DNA of 64,000 nucleotides from Adiantum capillus-veneris (GCA_014529385.2 CM043963.1:97230412-97294411); one strand, 5' to 3'. Counted from the first letter of the stretch, positions 46,944-60,611 are shown. Program-made: numbers and translations. The notes: a model not told the origin generated them from the sequence alone.

Positions 46944-47256
46944 TAATCTTTGAGAAAACTACCAGCAAGACCTTATCAAGCCTTGATTTTTATTTTTGTT
47001 TTACAAAACTCACAAAATTGTGAGTGAGATATGTATTTTAGCCCAAAAAATGTCAAGCCTTGATTTTTTAAAGAGGATTAATGGAAAGACAAGATGTCAA
47101 ACAAAAAACAAAATTGTGGACGCAAGCAAAACCATCCATCTTGGATTCGTTGTATGTGGGTAGATTAATTGGTTTGATCTCTCCATCTTCGATTCGTTGT
47201 ATGGTTAAATCTCCTTTTTGAGCGGGAAAAGTTTACCTCAACTTTCTTTGATTTGA

Positions 47257-47262
<6 letters not shown>

Positions 47263-47321
<59 letters not shown>
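47263..47321. repeat. (GT)n microsatellite
   Basis: About 29 GT dinucleotides. Confidence 0.95.
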
Positions 47322-47324
<3 letters not shown>

Positions 47325-49250
47325 GAGGTCACAAATGCTTGACAATGTCCGGATTATCATAATAAGAATAACGTACATAATTGCTTGCTCATTGAATGTA
47401 GTTGAGAGAAAAATTACAAATGTAGATTCTTGAGTATTCCTAAAATCATAATAATTAAATAATACTGAAATCGGAAGCTACTCATAAAAATTTAGACTAT
47501 CTAAAGCAAGAAACCTTTGGTAGCATTCGAAGGGGCTTGAAGCTATGGTGGGTCAAAGTCGATGAATGACATAATTAGAAAGAGTGAGGCCCATGTCACA
47601 ACAGGGCGTTGGCCACCACAGGTGAGTTGCTTGCACTCGGATTGCCACTTTTCCAAGAACATCACTGCCTTGACCTCCCTCCCAGTCAGACGTAGGTGCC
47701 ATCCATTTCCTACAAGCGACATGGCTACCAAGTTTTAGCGCATTCAGATTGGTTGCAAGCGAGGATGGGCGGGGGTGACCCCTCCCTCTCCCTCCTCACA
47801 TCCCCAATGGATGTCAATGACATCACCAATTGGTTATCTGCTCATGCTCTATAGATAAAACAGTGCATCTCTGCAGTTATCACCCAGTTAGTGTTATGTA
47901 GCACAAAGAGGATGACTTATATGACAAAAATTTATCTATTTGACATAGAATAACAAGCAAGGATATGTAAACTGGTGAAATACAGTGCATGGCACTCATG
48001 TTATCACCCAATATATATCATGTTTATAACTCATGTTTATAGCTATACAGCATGAAATGGCACAGATGCACGTGTTGAATACAATTTAGCAAAAGATATC
48101 ACACAATAGAGCATCAGATAGCACATCTATTTTTAGGAAATGGAAGACAAGCCCGTAGCTACTATATATCACACAAAAGCCATACTATGTAGATAATGGT
48201 AGTAGACAAACCTTTGCTACTACATGGCAAAAAAAACTCACAATAGAGCATTAAATAGCACATCTATTATCATGCAATGGTAAACAAAACCTGGCTACTA
48301 TCTGCACAACAAAAAATCATTTTCATTTGTTCTTTTAAGATGTTCACATGAGTATTTGCATTGTGGTATTCACATCGTAGTGTGATTATATTGTTTGCCC
48401 CTTAAACAAATACACTTTGCTTTTCTTTTGTGAGGAGGTAGGAATGGTAAGTAGCACTTAACACAAGACCCTAAGAGCCAAATCAAGAGTGGCTAAGATC
48501 TATGTTTTTACTTCACATGTGAAATCGGAGTACACAAATTTAATGTGATAACTTATGTAACATAATGATTTTGTGGATGTATGCGGAAAATAACTTGAAT
48601 AGAGTGGGGCCAAGGGCTTCCAATTTGTATATGTTTCAATTTTGGCACTACATTTTGGACTAAAACCCATTGCAACCTTTGCCTAAGGTATAAAAGAAAA
48701 TTTTGTAAGTGTTTGACAAGTTTTGGTGGATAATCAAAGCAAGCATGTTGTTGATTTGAGTACTTGAGTCTACCTTCTTTATTGTCGTGCTTGTATCTCC
48801 CTTGTACAAAGTATTATATAACTAGTATGTGACCCGCGTGTTGCTGCAGCCAAAGAAACATTGCTTCTATTCTTGTAAGGCTATCTTCTCTTCTAAGTGA
48901 AGCACTATCAATACTCTCTTCTTACATTTATATTCTATTCCATTAGAAAGAGTATGGGGTGTAGGAGGGCCTCTTTATTTGCCATGAGCTTATGAAGGTG
49001 ATTAACATTTTGACGAATAGGTGTATGCCATGTGTGCAAGAATGGTGGGTGTGTAAAAGATGTGTAAGAGTGGTCAAAGGATGCACTTTTCCCCCCAAAA
49101 AGGAGGTGGACAATTTTATTATTGTCGGCCTTCCATAACTCCCACATATGATCTCCAATTTGAGCGGAGATCATAAATCTACAATCTATGTGTCAAGCTC
49201 TTTTATAGATATGCTACATGATATGGTTTTACCCGCTAGATTTTAAATTT
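47322..49250. other. Intergenic, nothing recognised
   Basis: AT-rich with scattered near-repeats (for example AGAGCATNANATAGCACATCTAT at about 48110 and 48245). A minus-strand frame at 48935-49174 begins with ICGSYGRP-like text but gives no clear family. Confidence 0.4.
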
Positions 49251-50051
49251 CATTTTGGGGGAAAACTTATAAAAGCTGGCTGGTTAAAGTGCTCAAAATG
49301 AAAAAATGGAAGTGTCAGAGATAGCTTTTGATGTGTTCTCCAAGATGGTCCAAATAGTTCCTCAATTGAAGCTACGAAGTGCAAGATGTAGTAGTTTGAG
49401 TCTAAAAGTGGTTTCTAGATCCCCACCGAATTGGACAGTGGTAGATAGATGGTCAGAGTGGATGTGAGTGAATGGGCATGAAGTGGTCCATTTATGGTGC
49501 ATGTCAATCTCTCGGATTGAAAATCGGAGTTCGGATGGCCAAGTTATGAACTATTGAAATTTTTCCATGGTCCGCCGGTCACGTGCCAGTTTGACCGCCT
49601 TGGTAGACATGCAATCAGGTGGTTTTTTTACCTCACCATGTTTGTACAAATAATGTGAATATAGAGCTATCAAGAAGTTACATTGCATCAATCAAAGCTT
49701 GAAGTGCAAAGATGCCGAAGGTTGAAGTGAGTGCAGCTATGAGGAGAATGGTACCAGATGACTTTTGTCCACCTTTGGGCTTGTCATTCGAGGATACATG
49801 GAGGTCAGAGTGCAGAGTTGATGTTGGGAGCAATTGGATGGTTTTTACTATGGATCCATCTAGCAGGTGTGCAGGAAGTGGGAGCAATTCAAAGTGGGGA
49901 CACAAAAAGATTATTTGAAGCTTAATTGAGGTTTTTTTGGTAAAGTTTAAAGAAGGAAAATTTCGGAGGTGCCACGTGGCAGTGGGATGAACCCACATGA
50001 GGTGTGGGCAGTGAAAAACTCACATATGGGATTGTACCCTCCATTATGCAT

Positions 50052-50086
<35 letters not shown>

Positions 50087-50464
50087 TGTCAAACTCGCTC
50101 TGGCATGGCACTGTCTTGGTGCTGCGTAGGTGGCATCCGGGCGGCTCTTGGCGGTGATGTCATTCGTCATCAATGGTAGCATTTTGACATTGTTGGCCAC
50201 CACACGCAGTTGTGGGCGGCAGTTCGTTGGTGTTGGGATACAGGCGCTGCGCCTTTGCCTAGGGCCGTGGGGTCGAATGTCCAGTGTCCGACCGTCCAGC
50301 CCACATGTGTACATACCCTTATTCTTTCTATATAAAGAATAAGGAGCTCCTCACTACTAGTTCCAGAGTCTTGCTCCACCCACACACTCTGTACTCTCTC
50401 CTTCTCTCCTTTCCACATGCACACCGCATCGCATACATAGGAATCCGCGTACACGCACTCTTCA
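49251..50464 (+). mobile_element. X-related LTR (type Z) with TATA box
   Basis: The U3 text (AGTGTCAGAGATAGC, GAAGCTACGAAGTGCAAGAT, GATGGCCAAGTTATG) is a diverged relative of the X LTRs. TATATAAAG at 50329-50337 and the end CACTCTTCA at 50464 precede a primer site. A (GA)n tract lies at 50052-50083. The left limit is approximate. Confidence 0.55.
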
Positions 50465-50466
50465 GC

Positions 50467-50483
50467 TAGTATCAGAGCTTTGG
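50467..50483 (+). promoter_or_regulatory. Primer binding site, initiator-Met type
   Basis: TAGTATCAGAGCTTTGG, two bases beyond the LTR end. The first G of TGG is changed to A. Confidence 0.6.
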
Positions 50484-51543
<1,060 letters not shown>

Positions 51544-51550
51544 CAATGCA

Positions 51551-52870
51551 GGTTGTCGCAGGACCTCCCCCTTGTCGAGCAATAGCAACATTGCTATTGG
51601 GCGGGGGGGGGGGGGGGACTTTTCCTCAAAAAAATTGGCCTCTAAGCGGGCGTGGCGTGGGAACCCCAGTTACCACTGAACGGCCACATCATCATTGTAT
51701 ATCACTAGCACATGGCACCGGCCAAGGCCACGCTGCCACAACCACCACCATGTGCCACTGCAGGCCTGCCTCGCGCCAGGCACAGCGCCCCAATGGGCTG
51801 CCATCGCCAGGGAGCTCACAACAAGCTCACGCCATCCAATTCTTTATAATGGCCTCACAGGCTGGTTTAAATATCCTCCACTCTCTTAAGAGGACTGCAC
51901 ATGTGGGTTATACAGAAGCCACATGGAAGCTCCAGGCTCAAATGGCCTCAATGCCCTCTAAAAAAACTTTATAAAACCCCATTGTTTTGCCCTGCTTTCC
52001 CTAGCTTGTCGATTGTTCATTGGTGATCCATTTGTCGATCCACAAAAAACGGACATAATTTCATCATGTCGACTTGAAGACCCCCTGCTCTAGCCGCACT
52101 TCACAATTCTCTGAGCCCTCGGAACCGAGGCCATAAAAACCAACCAAAGCATCTGCAATCAACTTCGGATAAGTGTACCCAATCTTCCGGCTTCTATATA
52201 TTTTCGCTCCGGGTTGCGTTGGACATGTCGTCAATTCTTGCTAGCTTCGTATGATGCATACCCTGCTCTATAACCTTGTTGAGGCTCAAAAGATGCCAGA
52301 TAGTACACCTCCCCATGTGGTCAGGTGGGCACCAACCTAGCCCCCGACAAAACTTCAATTGGCCATAACTTGCTATCCGTGACTCCTATCTGCAATCTGA
52401 AAAGACAGGTAGGATCCATAAATTGAGCACTACACGTCTATACCTTGTTGTCCACTTGGACCACCTATCCCAAGCTGCCCTGTCCGGCAAGAATCTGCAA
52501 CACACTGAACCTTCAACCTTCAATATCTTGGGCTCCATAGCTCTGTTGGATGAGCCGTCTGGACTTGGTCCTTTAGCACTTCAATCTCTACATTCCTGGA
52601 CCCAAAGACTGCCTCTTGCATCTCCTTCACCTCCTCTCCACCTTAGCCCCTTATAGAGCCCTTCTTGGCCTATAAACCGCATCAGTCATACATCTTTGCT
52701 GCTACCTGTCAGGCCATGATCTTCCTAGCTGCTCCAGCCTTTTGCCATGATTCAGCTAGCCTGCACATATCTTCCCATGCCATCTTCTATGGTCGACACA
52801 ATTTGGTTATACCATCATTGCCAACCCCCTAGTTGAGCATTTACACAAGATCTTTATTCCATTTCTAATC
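51551..52870 (-). mobile_element. X-related LTR with interior to its right
   Basis: It contains X-like text in minus orientation: TCTGCAACACACTGAACC, CAATATCTTGGGCTCCATAG, TTGGATGAGCCGTCTGGAC and TTTAGCACTTCAA match 15360-15450. A G-run is at 51602-51617. The ends are not exact. The interior with the DPGG motif begins to its right at about 52.95 kb, so this is a 3' LTR. Confidence 0.55.
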
Positions 52871-52939
52871 GCAAAACGTGGCACACACTATGAGAAAACC
52901 AAAACCATATATACACAGTTTTATTGCATCCTACTGCCA

Positions 52940-53894
52940 AACCTTCTAATGGGTTGCCCCACTCTTGCATCATATAACTTCCACCTGGATCAAATACCTA
53001 CCATGGATATCCTTCACACATTTGTAACTGCTCACCACAGTGCCGTACCGCAGCACCTAGATCATCATGTGTGTAGGCTACCCATAGCCCACCTGACACG
53101 AAGCTCCAACACATGTTTGACCTTCCGTCCCAACCAAGTAAAGTGGAGGCCTCGATCACAGACCCCTGCACCTACCAAACCATCCATCACATAACTGTTT
53201 ATACCATCATTTTCATCAACCATAGCTTCCATACCTTTAATGGAAGCAAAGCCGCTGCTTGGGATTCTCCTTTCTCCACCATTGGACATGTCAACTGCAT
53301 TGGAATCTCCACCGTCTTTGGCATCACAACCTCCTCTTTGGCCACACACTCAATTCCAGCATCATCGAGCCCTTCCTCGTCAATCGGCCCTTCAAGGTCG
53401 ATGAATGCCTTTTGCTCTTCAGCTTCAACCTCTTGCTCTTCAATCACCTCTTCTACCGTTGCATCATGCTCCATCACGGAAGAGAGAAACTCGCTCTCTT
53501 TTGCATTCACCTTGAATTCCTCCATAGGCATGGCTGCTCTATCTCTCCTAGAAAAATTATGCACCTGTTGCACCACTATGGCACATTCCACCGCTACTTT
53601 CATCAGCAAAGCCATTAGCATGGCACCACACACCACCTTTACCTACATATCATCACCTATAGGCCTGGACCGCACCACTTGGTCTTCATCAAGCATCTCG
53701 GCTAGCTCTATTCCTTGATCTTCTTGAACATGGGCTACTACCATATCATCAAACACATAAGAGGGCAGCTTTACCTTTACCAGCTTAAGTTTGCCAGACT
53801 CCATCTCTTCGTCATAGGATGTGGAATCATCCGCTCTATTATCCTCGCTTGTCTCCTAGCTACACGAGCTTGTATCTTCATCATCATGGGCATC
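52940..53894 (-). pseudogene. X-family acidic ORF, C-terminal part
   Basis: This is the downstream half of an acidic reading frame interrupted by copia C1. It contains EEVIEEQEVEAEEQKAF and DLEGPIDEEGLDDAG (about 53.4 kb), stops at 53199, and is followed near 53.0 kb by FDPGGSYMMQEWG, the motif seen at 6.4-6.8 kb. Two in-frame stops lie before the end. Composition is Glu/Asp/Val rich with no recognised domain. The upstream half is 58480-59165. Confidence 0.55.
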
Positions 53895-53899
53895 ATATA

Positions 53900-54127
53900 G
53901 TGTTACCCTATACATGTGGTAGTGATGTGTGTGAACACACTAGGACCGTCGGGGCATTTTTTCCCTCTTTAGGAGGTTTTTTCCCCCGAGCATTGTATAT
54001 ACGCCCATCACTCTACGGCTATCTATCTTTCCATTGCACACTAAGTAATGCACTCTCTATTGTGTGCCTTGAGCTTCCTTCATCTTCTCCAATCTGTGTG
54101 CGTTTCTCTGCAACCCTAATTCCAACA
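53900..54127 (+). repeat. 5' LTR of C1
   Basis: It begins TGTTACCCTATACATGTGG and ends ATTCCAACA. TGTATATACG near 53993 may serve as a TATA region. Confidence 0.93.
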
Positions 54128-54129
54128 AT

Positions 54130-54141
54130 TGGTATCAGAGC
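54130..54141 (+). promoter_or_regulatory. Primer binding site of C1, initiator-Met
   Basis: Perfect TGGTATCAGAGC two bases beyond the LTR. Confidence 0.95.
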
Positions 54142-54489
54142 AGGTTACGTCCTCCCGGGCTTAGTCGCCAGCTGCTCCAGTACACGCCTGCTAACTTTCT
54201 CCGATTTCAGTGAGCTTTGGTGAGCGTTCGCAGGTTGACCAATATTTCGGGAAAGGTCATAGAGCTTAGTCTGCTCAGATTTTTGATTCGAACTCATTTA
54301 GGCCTCCGTTTCCACTACAGGCAGTACTGCACAGGCTATTTCGTCATTTTGTGCAAATTTATTTTCAGTGCCCTTTTCTGCATAACAGGTGCCTCATAGT
54401 CTTCTACGGTTTGTGCTATATAGCACGTGTTGTTCTCGCTCCGTTTCTCCTATTTTCGGGCAGTTTTCACATGAGGTGCAGCATTTACC

Positions 54490-55440
54490 ATGGCTGACAA
54501 CAACACATATGTGTTCAAGATGTTTGTTGTTGAGGACAGGTTGGATGGGGACAACTACCCTATGTGGGATTATATGATGGAACATGTTCTTTTGTCAAAG
54601 GGCGTTTGGAACATTGTGCAGGGCATTGATGTACGTCCTTGTTCTGAGGATGTAGGCGATGTTGAGGATGTTGCAGGTCTTGCTGCAAGGATTGTTGCCA
54701 TTAGAGTTGTTTTGCCTATGGCACAACAAGCTCGTTGGGATGTAAAGGATGCGCAAGATCATGCATTAATTGCATTGTCTGTGAAGTGCACCATTGTTCC
54801 TCACATCCGTTTAGCAAAATCTGCAAAACAGGCTTGGGATATATTGGCTGGTCTTTATGCAAGTCGCAATGAGGCTAAAATTTCTTTGTTGCATAAAGAG
54901 CTGGAGTCGAAGATTATGCATGAGGAGATGATATGGACACTTTCCTTGCTAGTGTCAAGGATATCAATGAGCAACTTATTTCTGCAGGTGAAGTTATTTC
55001 AGATAGTTCCTTTGTGAGACTGTTCTTGATGCCTTACAAGATTCTTACCAGACTTTTGCTAGTAGTTGGAGACTTATGACCCAAGGAAATCCAGAAGTTG
55101 TCAAGTTTGATGCATTATGCACATTGCTGTTGCAAGAGTCACTTTCCAAAAAAAACGGGACTAGACAGTGTGCAGTTGAACGGGCTTTTATTGCTTCTTA
55201 AAGAAAGGGTGCTAACAGCAATGCAGCCACTTCTTATGGTTCTGCCGCGAGATGCAAAACTTCTGTTCCTAATGCTTCTGCTGGTAGCACTTCGTCTGGC
55301 AATTCTGGTGATAAGGGAAAAAACAAGATGCGTTTCCATTATTGTAAAGCTAATGATCACTTGATCAAGCAGTGTCCTAAGTTGAAGGCCAAAGAGGCTA
55401 AGAAGAAAGAGGGTGGTTCCACTGCAAATGTTGGTTCCTG
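54490..55440 (+). pseudogene. C1 gag with damaged zinc knuckle
   Basis: It starts MADNNTYVFKMFVVEDRLDG and carries the copia gag pattern (NYPMWDYMMEHVLL, AKQAWDILAGLY). The frame shifts after about codon 150 and again near 55.2 kb. The zinc knuckle reads FHYCKANDHLIKQC: the first cysteine of CX2C is phenylalanine, so it would not bind zinc normally. Confidence 0.9.
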
Positions 55441-56725
55441 TACAAATGCAGCCATTGTTGAGTCTTCTATAAAAGGAGACTGTAATGCTGATGTTGATGC
55501 AGAATGGGCTTTTAGCGTAGAGTGCACTTACAATCCTGTTGTCCATGATGCATGCTTGTCCGTTGTTGCAGATTCACATGTGTGGTATTTCGACAGTGGT
55601 GCTACAAAGCACATTACCTCACATCGTGAATTGTTTACCTCTCTCGAGTCTGTCCCTCATGGGAATTCAGTCACTTGTGCCAACAATGCCTCTTATCCGG
55701 TTCACGGAGTTGGAAAGATTGTGCTTACTGCTGCAAATGGCAGTTCCTTCACACTTGTTGATGCACTTTCTGTACCTCGGATCAAGAAGAATCTCTTGTT
55801 TGTATCCACACTTGCTAGAGTTGGACTTGTAGTCAAATTTGTGGATGACAGATGTACATCATGATATCAATTTAGGTGGTGAAATTGTTGCATCTGGTCT
55901 TTTGTGCCGTGGGCTATATAAGCTCACTTTGTATGACAAGTGTGGACAAAATTTTGCAAATGCTGTTGCAGATTCAAGGGCTATTTAAGATGCAAAACTT
56001 TGGCATGCACGTTTTGGTCATCTGAATTTGCCAGTTTGCTGCGTTTGCAGAAATCTAATATGGTTGCTTCTCTGCCGCCTCTTTGAAGCATCAATCAAAC
56101 ATCTCTGTGAAGGCTATATTTTGGGTAAGATGCAACGTTCTAAGTTTTCAAAGGATGGTTCAGTTCAGGCCACATGCAGGTTGCAGCTTGTGCATAGTGA
56201 TGTTTGTGGGCCCATGCAAACTCCGTCCTTGGGCAATTACCTGTACTTTGTGACTTTCATTGATGATTACTCTAGGCATGCATGGGTATTTCCACTTAAA
56301 GCGAAGTCCAAAGTTTTTATGTGCTTCAAACAATTTCTGGCTATCACTGAAAATGTCTCGAAATGTACTATGGGCACCCTCTGTCCCGATCGAGGGGGGA
56401 GTATACGTCTTGTGAATTTAATGCATTTCTGGCTAGTCGTGGGATAAAACACCAATGTATAGTGCCATATACACCTCAGCAAAATGGTGTTGCTGAGAGG
56501 AAAAACAGGTCACTTATGGAAATGGCACGATGTGTGGTCAAAAGTCAAGCTTTGCCGCATTCCTTTTGGCTTGAGGCCATCATGTGTGCCACTTATGTAC
56601 TAAACATGTGTCCTACAAAAGCTTTGCAGTCTATTACTCCATATGAAGCATGGCATGATAGAAAGCCTTCTATTGAGCACATGCGTGTTTTTGGTTGTTT
56701 GGCATATGCTTTGGTGCCTCAAACA
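55441..56725 (+). pseudogene. C1 protease and integrase
   Basis: The protease box is WYFDSGATKHIT, followed by LVDALSVPRIKKNLLFVS. After frame changes at 55.86 and 56.0 kb comes the integrase: LQLVHSDVCGPMQTPS, then FVTFIDDYSRHAWVFPLK (catalytic D) and YTPQQNGVAERKNRSLMEMA (catalytic E), ending HMRVFGCLAYAL. The zinc-finger region before it is degraded. Confidence 0.9.
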
Positions 56726-56737
56726 TAGTGCAAAAAA

Positions 56738-58115
56738 TTGGATGATAAGGCTGTCAAATGCATTTTTGTTGGTTATAGTGCTGAAAGCAAAGGTTACATG
56801 TTATATCATCCGCTAACAAAGCGTATTCTAGTTTCACGAGATGTAGTGTCTGTGGAAGATTCTGTTCAACCTTTGTTGTCATGTACTAGAGACAATAATG
56901 TAAGCTCACAGGACATTTATGACACTTTGTTGCCTCTTTTCAGTGGTGAAAATACGAATGTAATTTCCAATGAGGCAAATGTACAGCCTATGGGGGTGGT
57001 TTCTGAAAATGTTATAGATCAGCCTATTACTGATGCAAATGTATGATGTACTTGATGAGGAAAGGGCTGAAAATGAGCAGGCTAGAGGTATGCCAAAATG
57101 GCTGGTGCACACTTTGCGTGACAGTAAATTGGATGCACCTCTATCTAGTCGTACTCGTTCAGGCTCTTGCCAGGCATCTTATGCATCAAATTGTTACGCT
57201 TTGCCTGTGTCTAGCTTACATGATGTTGAAGAGCCTCTGTCTTTTGATGAAGCACAAAATTCAAAAAATTGGATGGCTGCCATGCAATCAAAATATGATG
57301 GACTTATAGAAAATGACACATGGACTTTATGTGATTCGCCTCCTGGCAAAAAGGCCATTGGTACAAAGTGGGTTTACAAGTTGAAACGCAAGCTGGATGG
57401 TGAGATCGATCGCCATAAGGCTCGACTTGTTGAAAAGGGTTATGCACAACAAAAAGGCATAGATTATGAAGAGACTTTTGCTCCCACTTGTCCTATGCCT
57501 ACTGTGTGTTTTATATGTGCATTGGCAGCTCATTTTGGTTGGGATGTACATCAATCAGACATTGTTACTGCTTTCTTGAATGGTGATATATTTGAGGAAG
57601 TTTATGTAACGCAGACTCGCGATTTTGTCATAAAAGGACAAGAGGACAAAGTGTGCAGATGTAAGAAGGCTTTGTATGGGTTGAAGCATTCTCCTCGTGC
57701 TTGGTATGAGAAAGTTGACACTCATTTGGTTAAACGAGGCTTTTGTAACAGTCCAATAGAAAGCACATTGTATGTAAAGCATGATGGTGATGTACTTCTC
57801 ATTGTGGTTCTTTATGTGGATGAGTTGTTGATCACTCGACCAAATGAGAGACATATTGCTGAATTTAAGGCTGATTTGAATGCTACTTTCAAGATGAAAG
57901 ATTTGGGGCTGTTGCATCATTACTTGGGTAAACAGTTTAAGCAGTCTGATGATGGTATTGCCTTGTGTCAGAAAAGTTAGATAGAGACATTGCTATGTAA
58001 GTTTGGACTTGAGGATTGCAAACCTATTGCCACTCCCATGGAAACAGGTTTGAAGTTGAGTCTACATGATGCTGGCAATCCTTCTGATGTCACTCTTTAC
58101 CAAACTGTTGATGGG
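56738..58115 (+). pseudogene. C1 reverse transcriptase, RNase H missing
   Basis: GTKWVYKLKRKLDGEIDRHK, ARLVEKGYAQQ, DVHQSDIVTAFLNGD and ALYGLKHSPRAWY are typical of copia. The catalytic YVDD reads YVDE, which would abolish activity. A stop interrupts at 57978. After TPMETGLKLSLHDAG the frame jumps at about 58115 to the C-terminal tail next to the polypurine tract, so most of RNase H (several hundred bases) is deleted. Confidence 0.92.
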
Positions 58116-58252
58116 TGCCTCATGAGAAGCTTGAAGCTTTCCACAAAGCTTTGGGCTTACTCCCCTTTGTGGACTGATCATGTCCTCAGGGCATGGCACT
58201 TCCCTTTACTCATGTGCCAGCTCTCATTCACCGCATCACTCCAGGGGAGATT

Positions 58253-58479
58253 TGTTACCATATACATGTGGTAGTGATGTGTGTGAACACACTAGGACCG
58301 CCGAGGCATTTTTTCAATCTTTAAGAGGTTTTTTTCCCCGAGCATTGTATATACGCCCATCACTCTAGGGCTATCTATCTTTCCATTGCACACTAAGTAA
58401 TGCACTCTCTATTGTGTGCCTTGAGCTTCCTTCATCTTCTCCAAGCTGTGTGCATTTCTCTGCAACCCTAATTCCAACA
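58253..58479 (+). repeat. 3' LTR of C1
   Basis: It matches the 5' LTR with scattered substitutions, for example ACCGTCGGGG versus ACCGCCGAGG. Confidence 0.93.
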
Positions 58480-59165
58480 TATACCAATTCCGTATCTACA
58501 TCTTCATCTGCATACTACTCCACAAAAGCTTGACCATCATCCTGACTTTGCTCTCTTTCTTCATCAGCTTCTAAACCCTCGGTATCTGCATCTCGATTGC
58601 ATTTTGCTATCTTTTCATGCAAACTTTTCACAAGAACAAGCTTTATCTCTTCAATGCGCACCGAAACCTCCACATTTGCTACCGCTTTTGCATTTTGGCT
58701 GGCCTCATCATGAAGCTTCTCCTCGTTGACAAGCTTGTTCACCCTCGGCACATGCACCTCACAAACCGGAAACCTCCAAGGAACATAACCAATAGTAGGC
58801 CTTACCTTAACAGGTTCTGCACTTCAAACACTTGGAATCACATTTGGTCGGACCAAAGATCACTCTGCTACCTCCGCAATAGGCATATAATCTGCTGGCT
58901 TCAACACTCCCAACTCTAGCTTCCACTTTACCTTTTTGCTCTTTATCTTTTCCAAATAGACCATGTCTTCATATGTATCCGCACCGTCTTCGACATTTTC
59001 GGATGCAAGCCCTCTAACAGTTTTGACAGCTTCAAGTATTGATTGCTTTTGACCCCAGTTGTAAGGTCTCCGACCGCGAGCTAAAAGAACACCATTGTAC
59101 CATGAAACAATCATAATGGAAAAAGTTACTATTTTTAGCAGTTTTCCAAAATCTGTCGATGCCAT
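58480..59165 (-). pseudogene. X-family acidic ORF, N-terminal part
   Basis: It starts MASTDFGKLLKIVTFSIMIV at 59165, whose hydrophobic stretch could be a signal anchor. It continues with RGRRPYNWGQKQSILEAVKT, DGADTYEDMVYLEKIKSKK and RVNKLVNEEKLHDEASQNAK, then acidic text to the copia insertion at 58480. Three in-frame stops break it. With the C-terminal half (53894 downward) the frame is in register, for about 460 codons before decay. I recognise no domain. Confidence 0.55.
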
Positions 59166-59814
59166 GATGTTTAGAATGTCATAAAGCTTCCAAAAGTGAA
59201 TTAAAATAATTTTTGTGGAAATTTTCCAAATATAGTAAGTTTTTGGTCACCCGACCCATTAGTTTTGACCATCTCGAAAAACTGCACCCGTATCCCAAAT
59301 TTGATAAAAATGCACTTTCGGACGCCGGGGGGCTGCTAAATATGGAAGGTACCCAGGTTAATACACCTTAGTTAGAGCTTAGTATAGAAAGTTCCGACAT
59401 TAAATTTCTGATTTGTATTGCTCGTCTTAGGTTAAAGTTAAATTTTCCTAAAGTTGTGCGGGGAGGCACCGAGACTCGGGGGCTGTGTGGGAACTGGCTC
59501 CATGCCACTGCAGACTGAGTTTGGCAGTAAGAGGGCGCCCTCACACACTCACAGGGCTTGTGGGCTACTTTCCATGAAAGAGAGAGAGAGAGAGAGAGAC
59601 TAAGTGAGCTCTTGAGCAGGTTGGGACACTTGGTAAGTATGTAACTAGAGCTGCCATGCATGAAGTGAGTACTCCTCCATATGCATTCAGCTTGTGAGCC
59701 TATTTAAGAGTATGCTCACACACACACACACACATATATGCTCACACACCCACTCAGTACACACAACACACACTTACACACACACCTTGGGAAGGTGTTG
59801 CCGGCACACATAGT
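59166..59814 (+). promoter_or_regulatory. Promoter-like region or LTR piece interrupted by C2
   Basis: CTATTTAAGAGTATGC near 59699 could be a TATA-type element. It is preceded by a (GA)n tract (59579-59599) and followed by CA-rich leader sequence. Removing C2 joins it to 62512, where an exon-like segment follows. It could equally be an old LTR. Confidence 0.3.
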
Positions 59815-60611
59815 TGTTAAGTATGGAGCCTGATTTATGCTTGTAATTTTCTGTGGTAAAAGCGCACATTTGTAAGGCCCCCATTATGAGGAGAAGCCAT
59901 CGTGCGTGAAGGAAAATCACTCATCGGAAACCAAAATTTTCACAGCCAAAAATCAGGGGCAACTTTAGGGGCCTCAAGGGCGGAAGCCCCCGAGACTTTT
60001 TTTTCCCTCGCCAGAATATTCCTTTTCACCGGAATATTATGGCCGGACGGCGGTCGGAAAGTGGTCGGAAAACAACCGTCAGTTGGTCAGTGGCCGGTAG
60101 TCAATGGCCGGTAGTCCGTGGTTGGAAGTCAATGGCCGGTGGCCGGTGGCCGAATTCAAAAGCGGACTTGTCTTCTCAAGGGCGGCCACACATGGGCGGA
60201 TTGGAGGGTCCGATTTGGACTTATTCACACAAGGGCGGCTACACATGGCTGCCTCTCATGAGAGAGGGCAGCCCTTTTGGCCTATAAAAGGAGGCCATTT
60301 CTACACACATTTCATATAGTGTGTGAAGTTGATGCAACAAGGTGAGTGTGAGGTGGTGAGAGTGAAGCAAGGCGGGAGCTCCATTAAGGGTATAATCCCT
60401 TTGTAAACTACTTCTTGTTTTGAAGTACTAAAGCCATTGAGTGGCTGCTTTCCCGTGGACGTAGCCCACATTGGGTAAACCATGTATATCGTGTGTACTC
60501 ACTCTCTCTCTCTCTCTCTCTCTACTCTATAATCTCGTGTGTGTGAAATTTGTCTCTCTCCATTAATTAATCTACTCAATTATCTATTTAGCTACGTCTT
60601 ATTTCCTAGCA
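59815..60611 (+). repeat. 5' LTR of C2
   Basis: It contains TATAAAAGGAGG near 60282 and, at about 60055-60155, a GGCCGGTAGTCAATGGCC-type minisatellite. A (CT)n block is at 60502-60524. The last bases AGCA replace AACA of the 3' LTR. Confidence 0.93.

Larger units (their letters stand above)
53900..58479 (+). mobile_element. Ty1/copia element C1, decayed, both LTRs present
   Basis: LTRs at 53900-54127 and 58253-58479 (about 228 bp each, TGTTACC...TCCAACA) differ at a handful of positions. The primer site is at 54130 and the polypurine tract AGGGGAGA at 58243-58250. Flanks read TATAG before and TATAC after, a one-mismatch 5-bp target duplication. The host reading frame continues exactly when one duplicate is removed. 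Coding order gag, protease, integrase, reverse transcriptase is copia-type. RNase H is deleted. Confidence 0.93.

Noticed and set aside
47543-49174. Several 60-80 codon frames on the minus strand
   Set aside because: No motif, no splice or primer signals, typical of chance frames.
53113-53718. 201-codon serine-rich frame on the plus strand
   Set aside because: It is the antisense of the acidic Glu/Asp-rich frame on the minus strand, which has support from the copia join and related copies.
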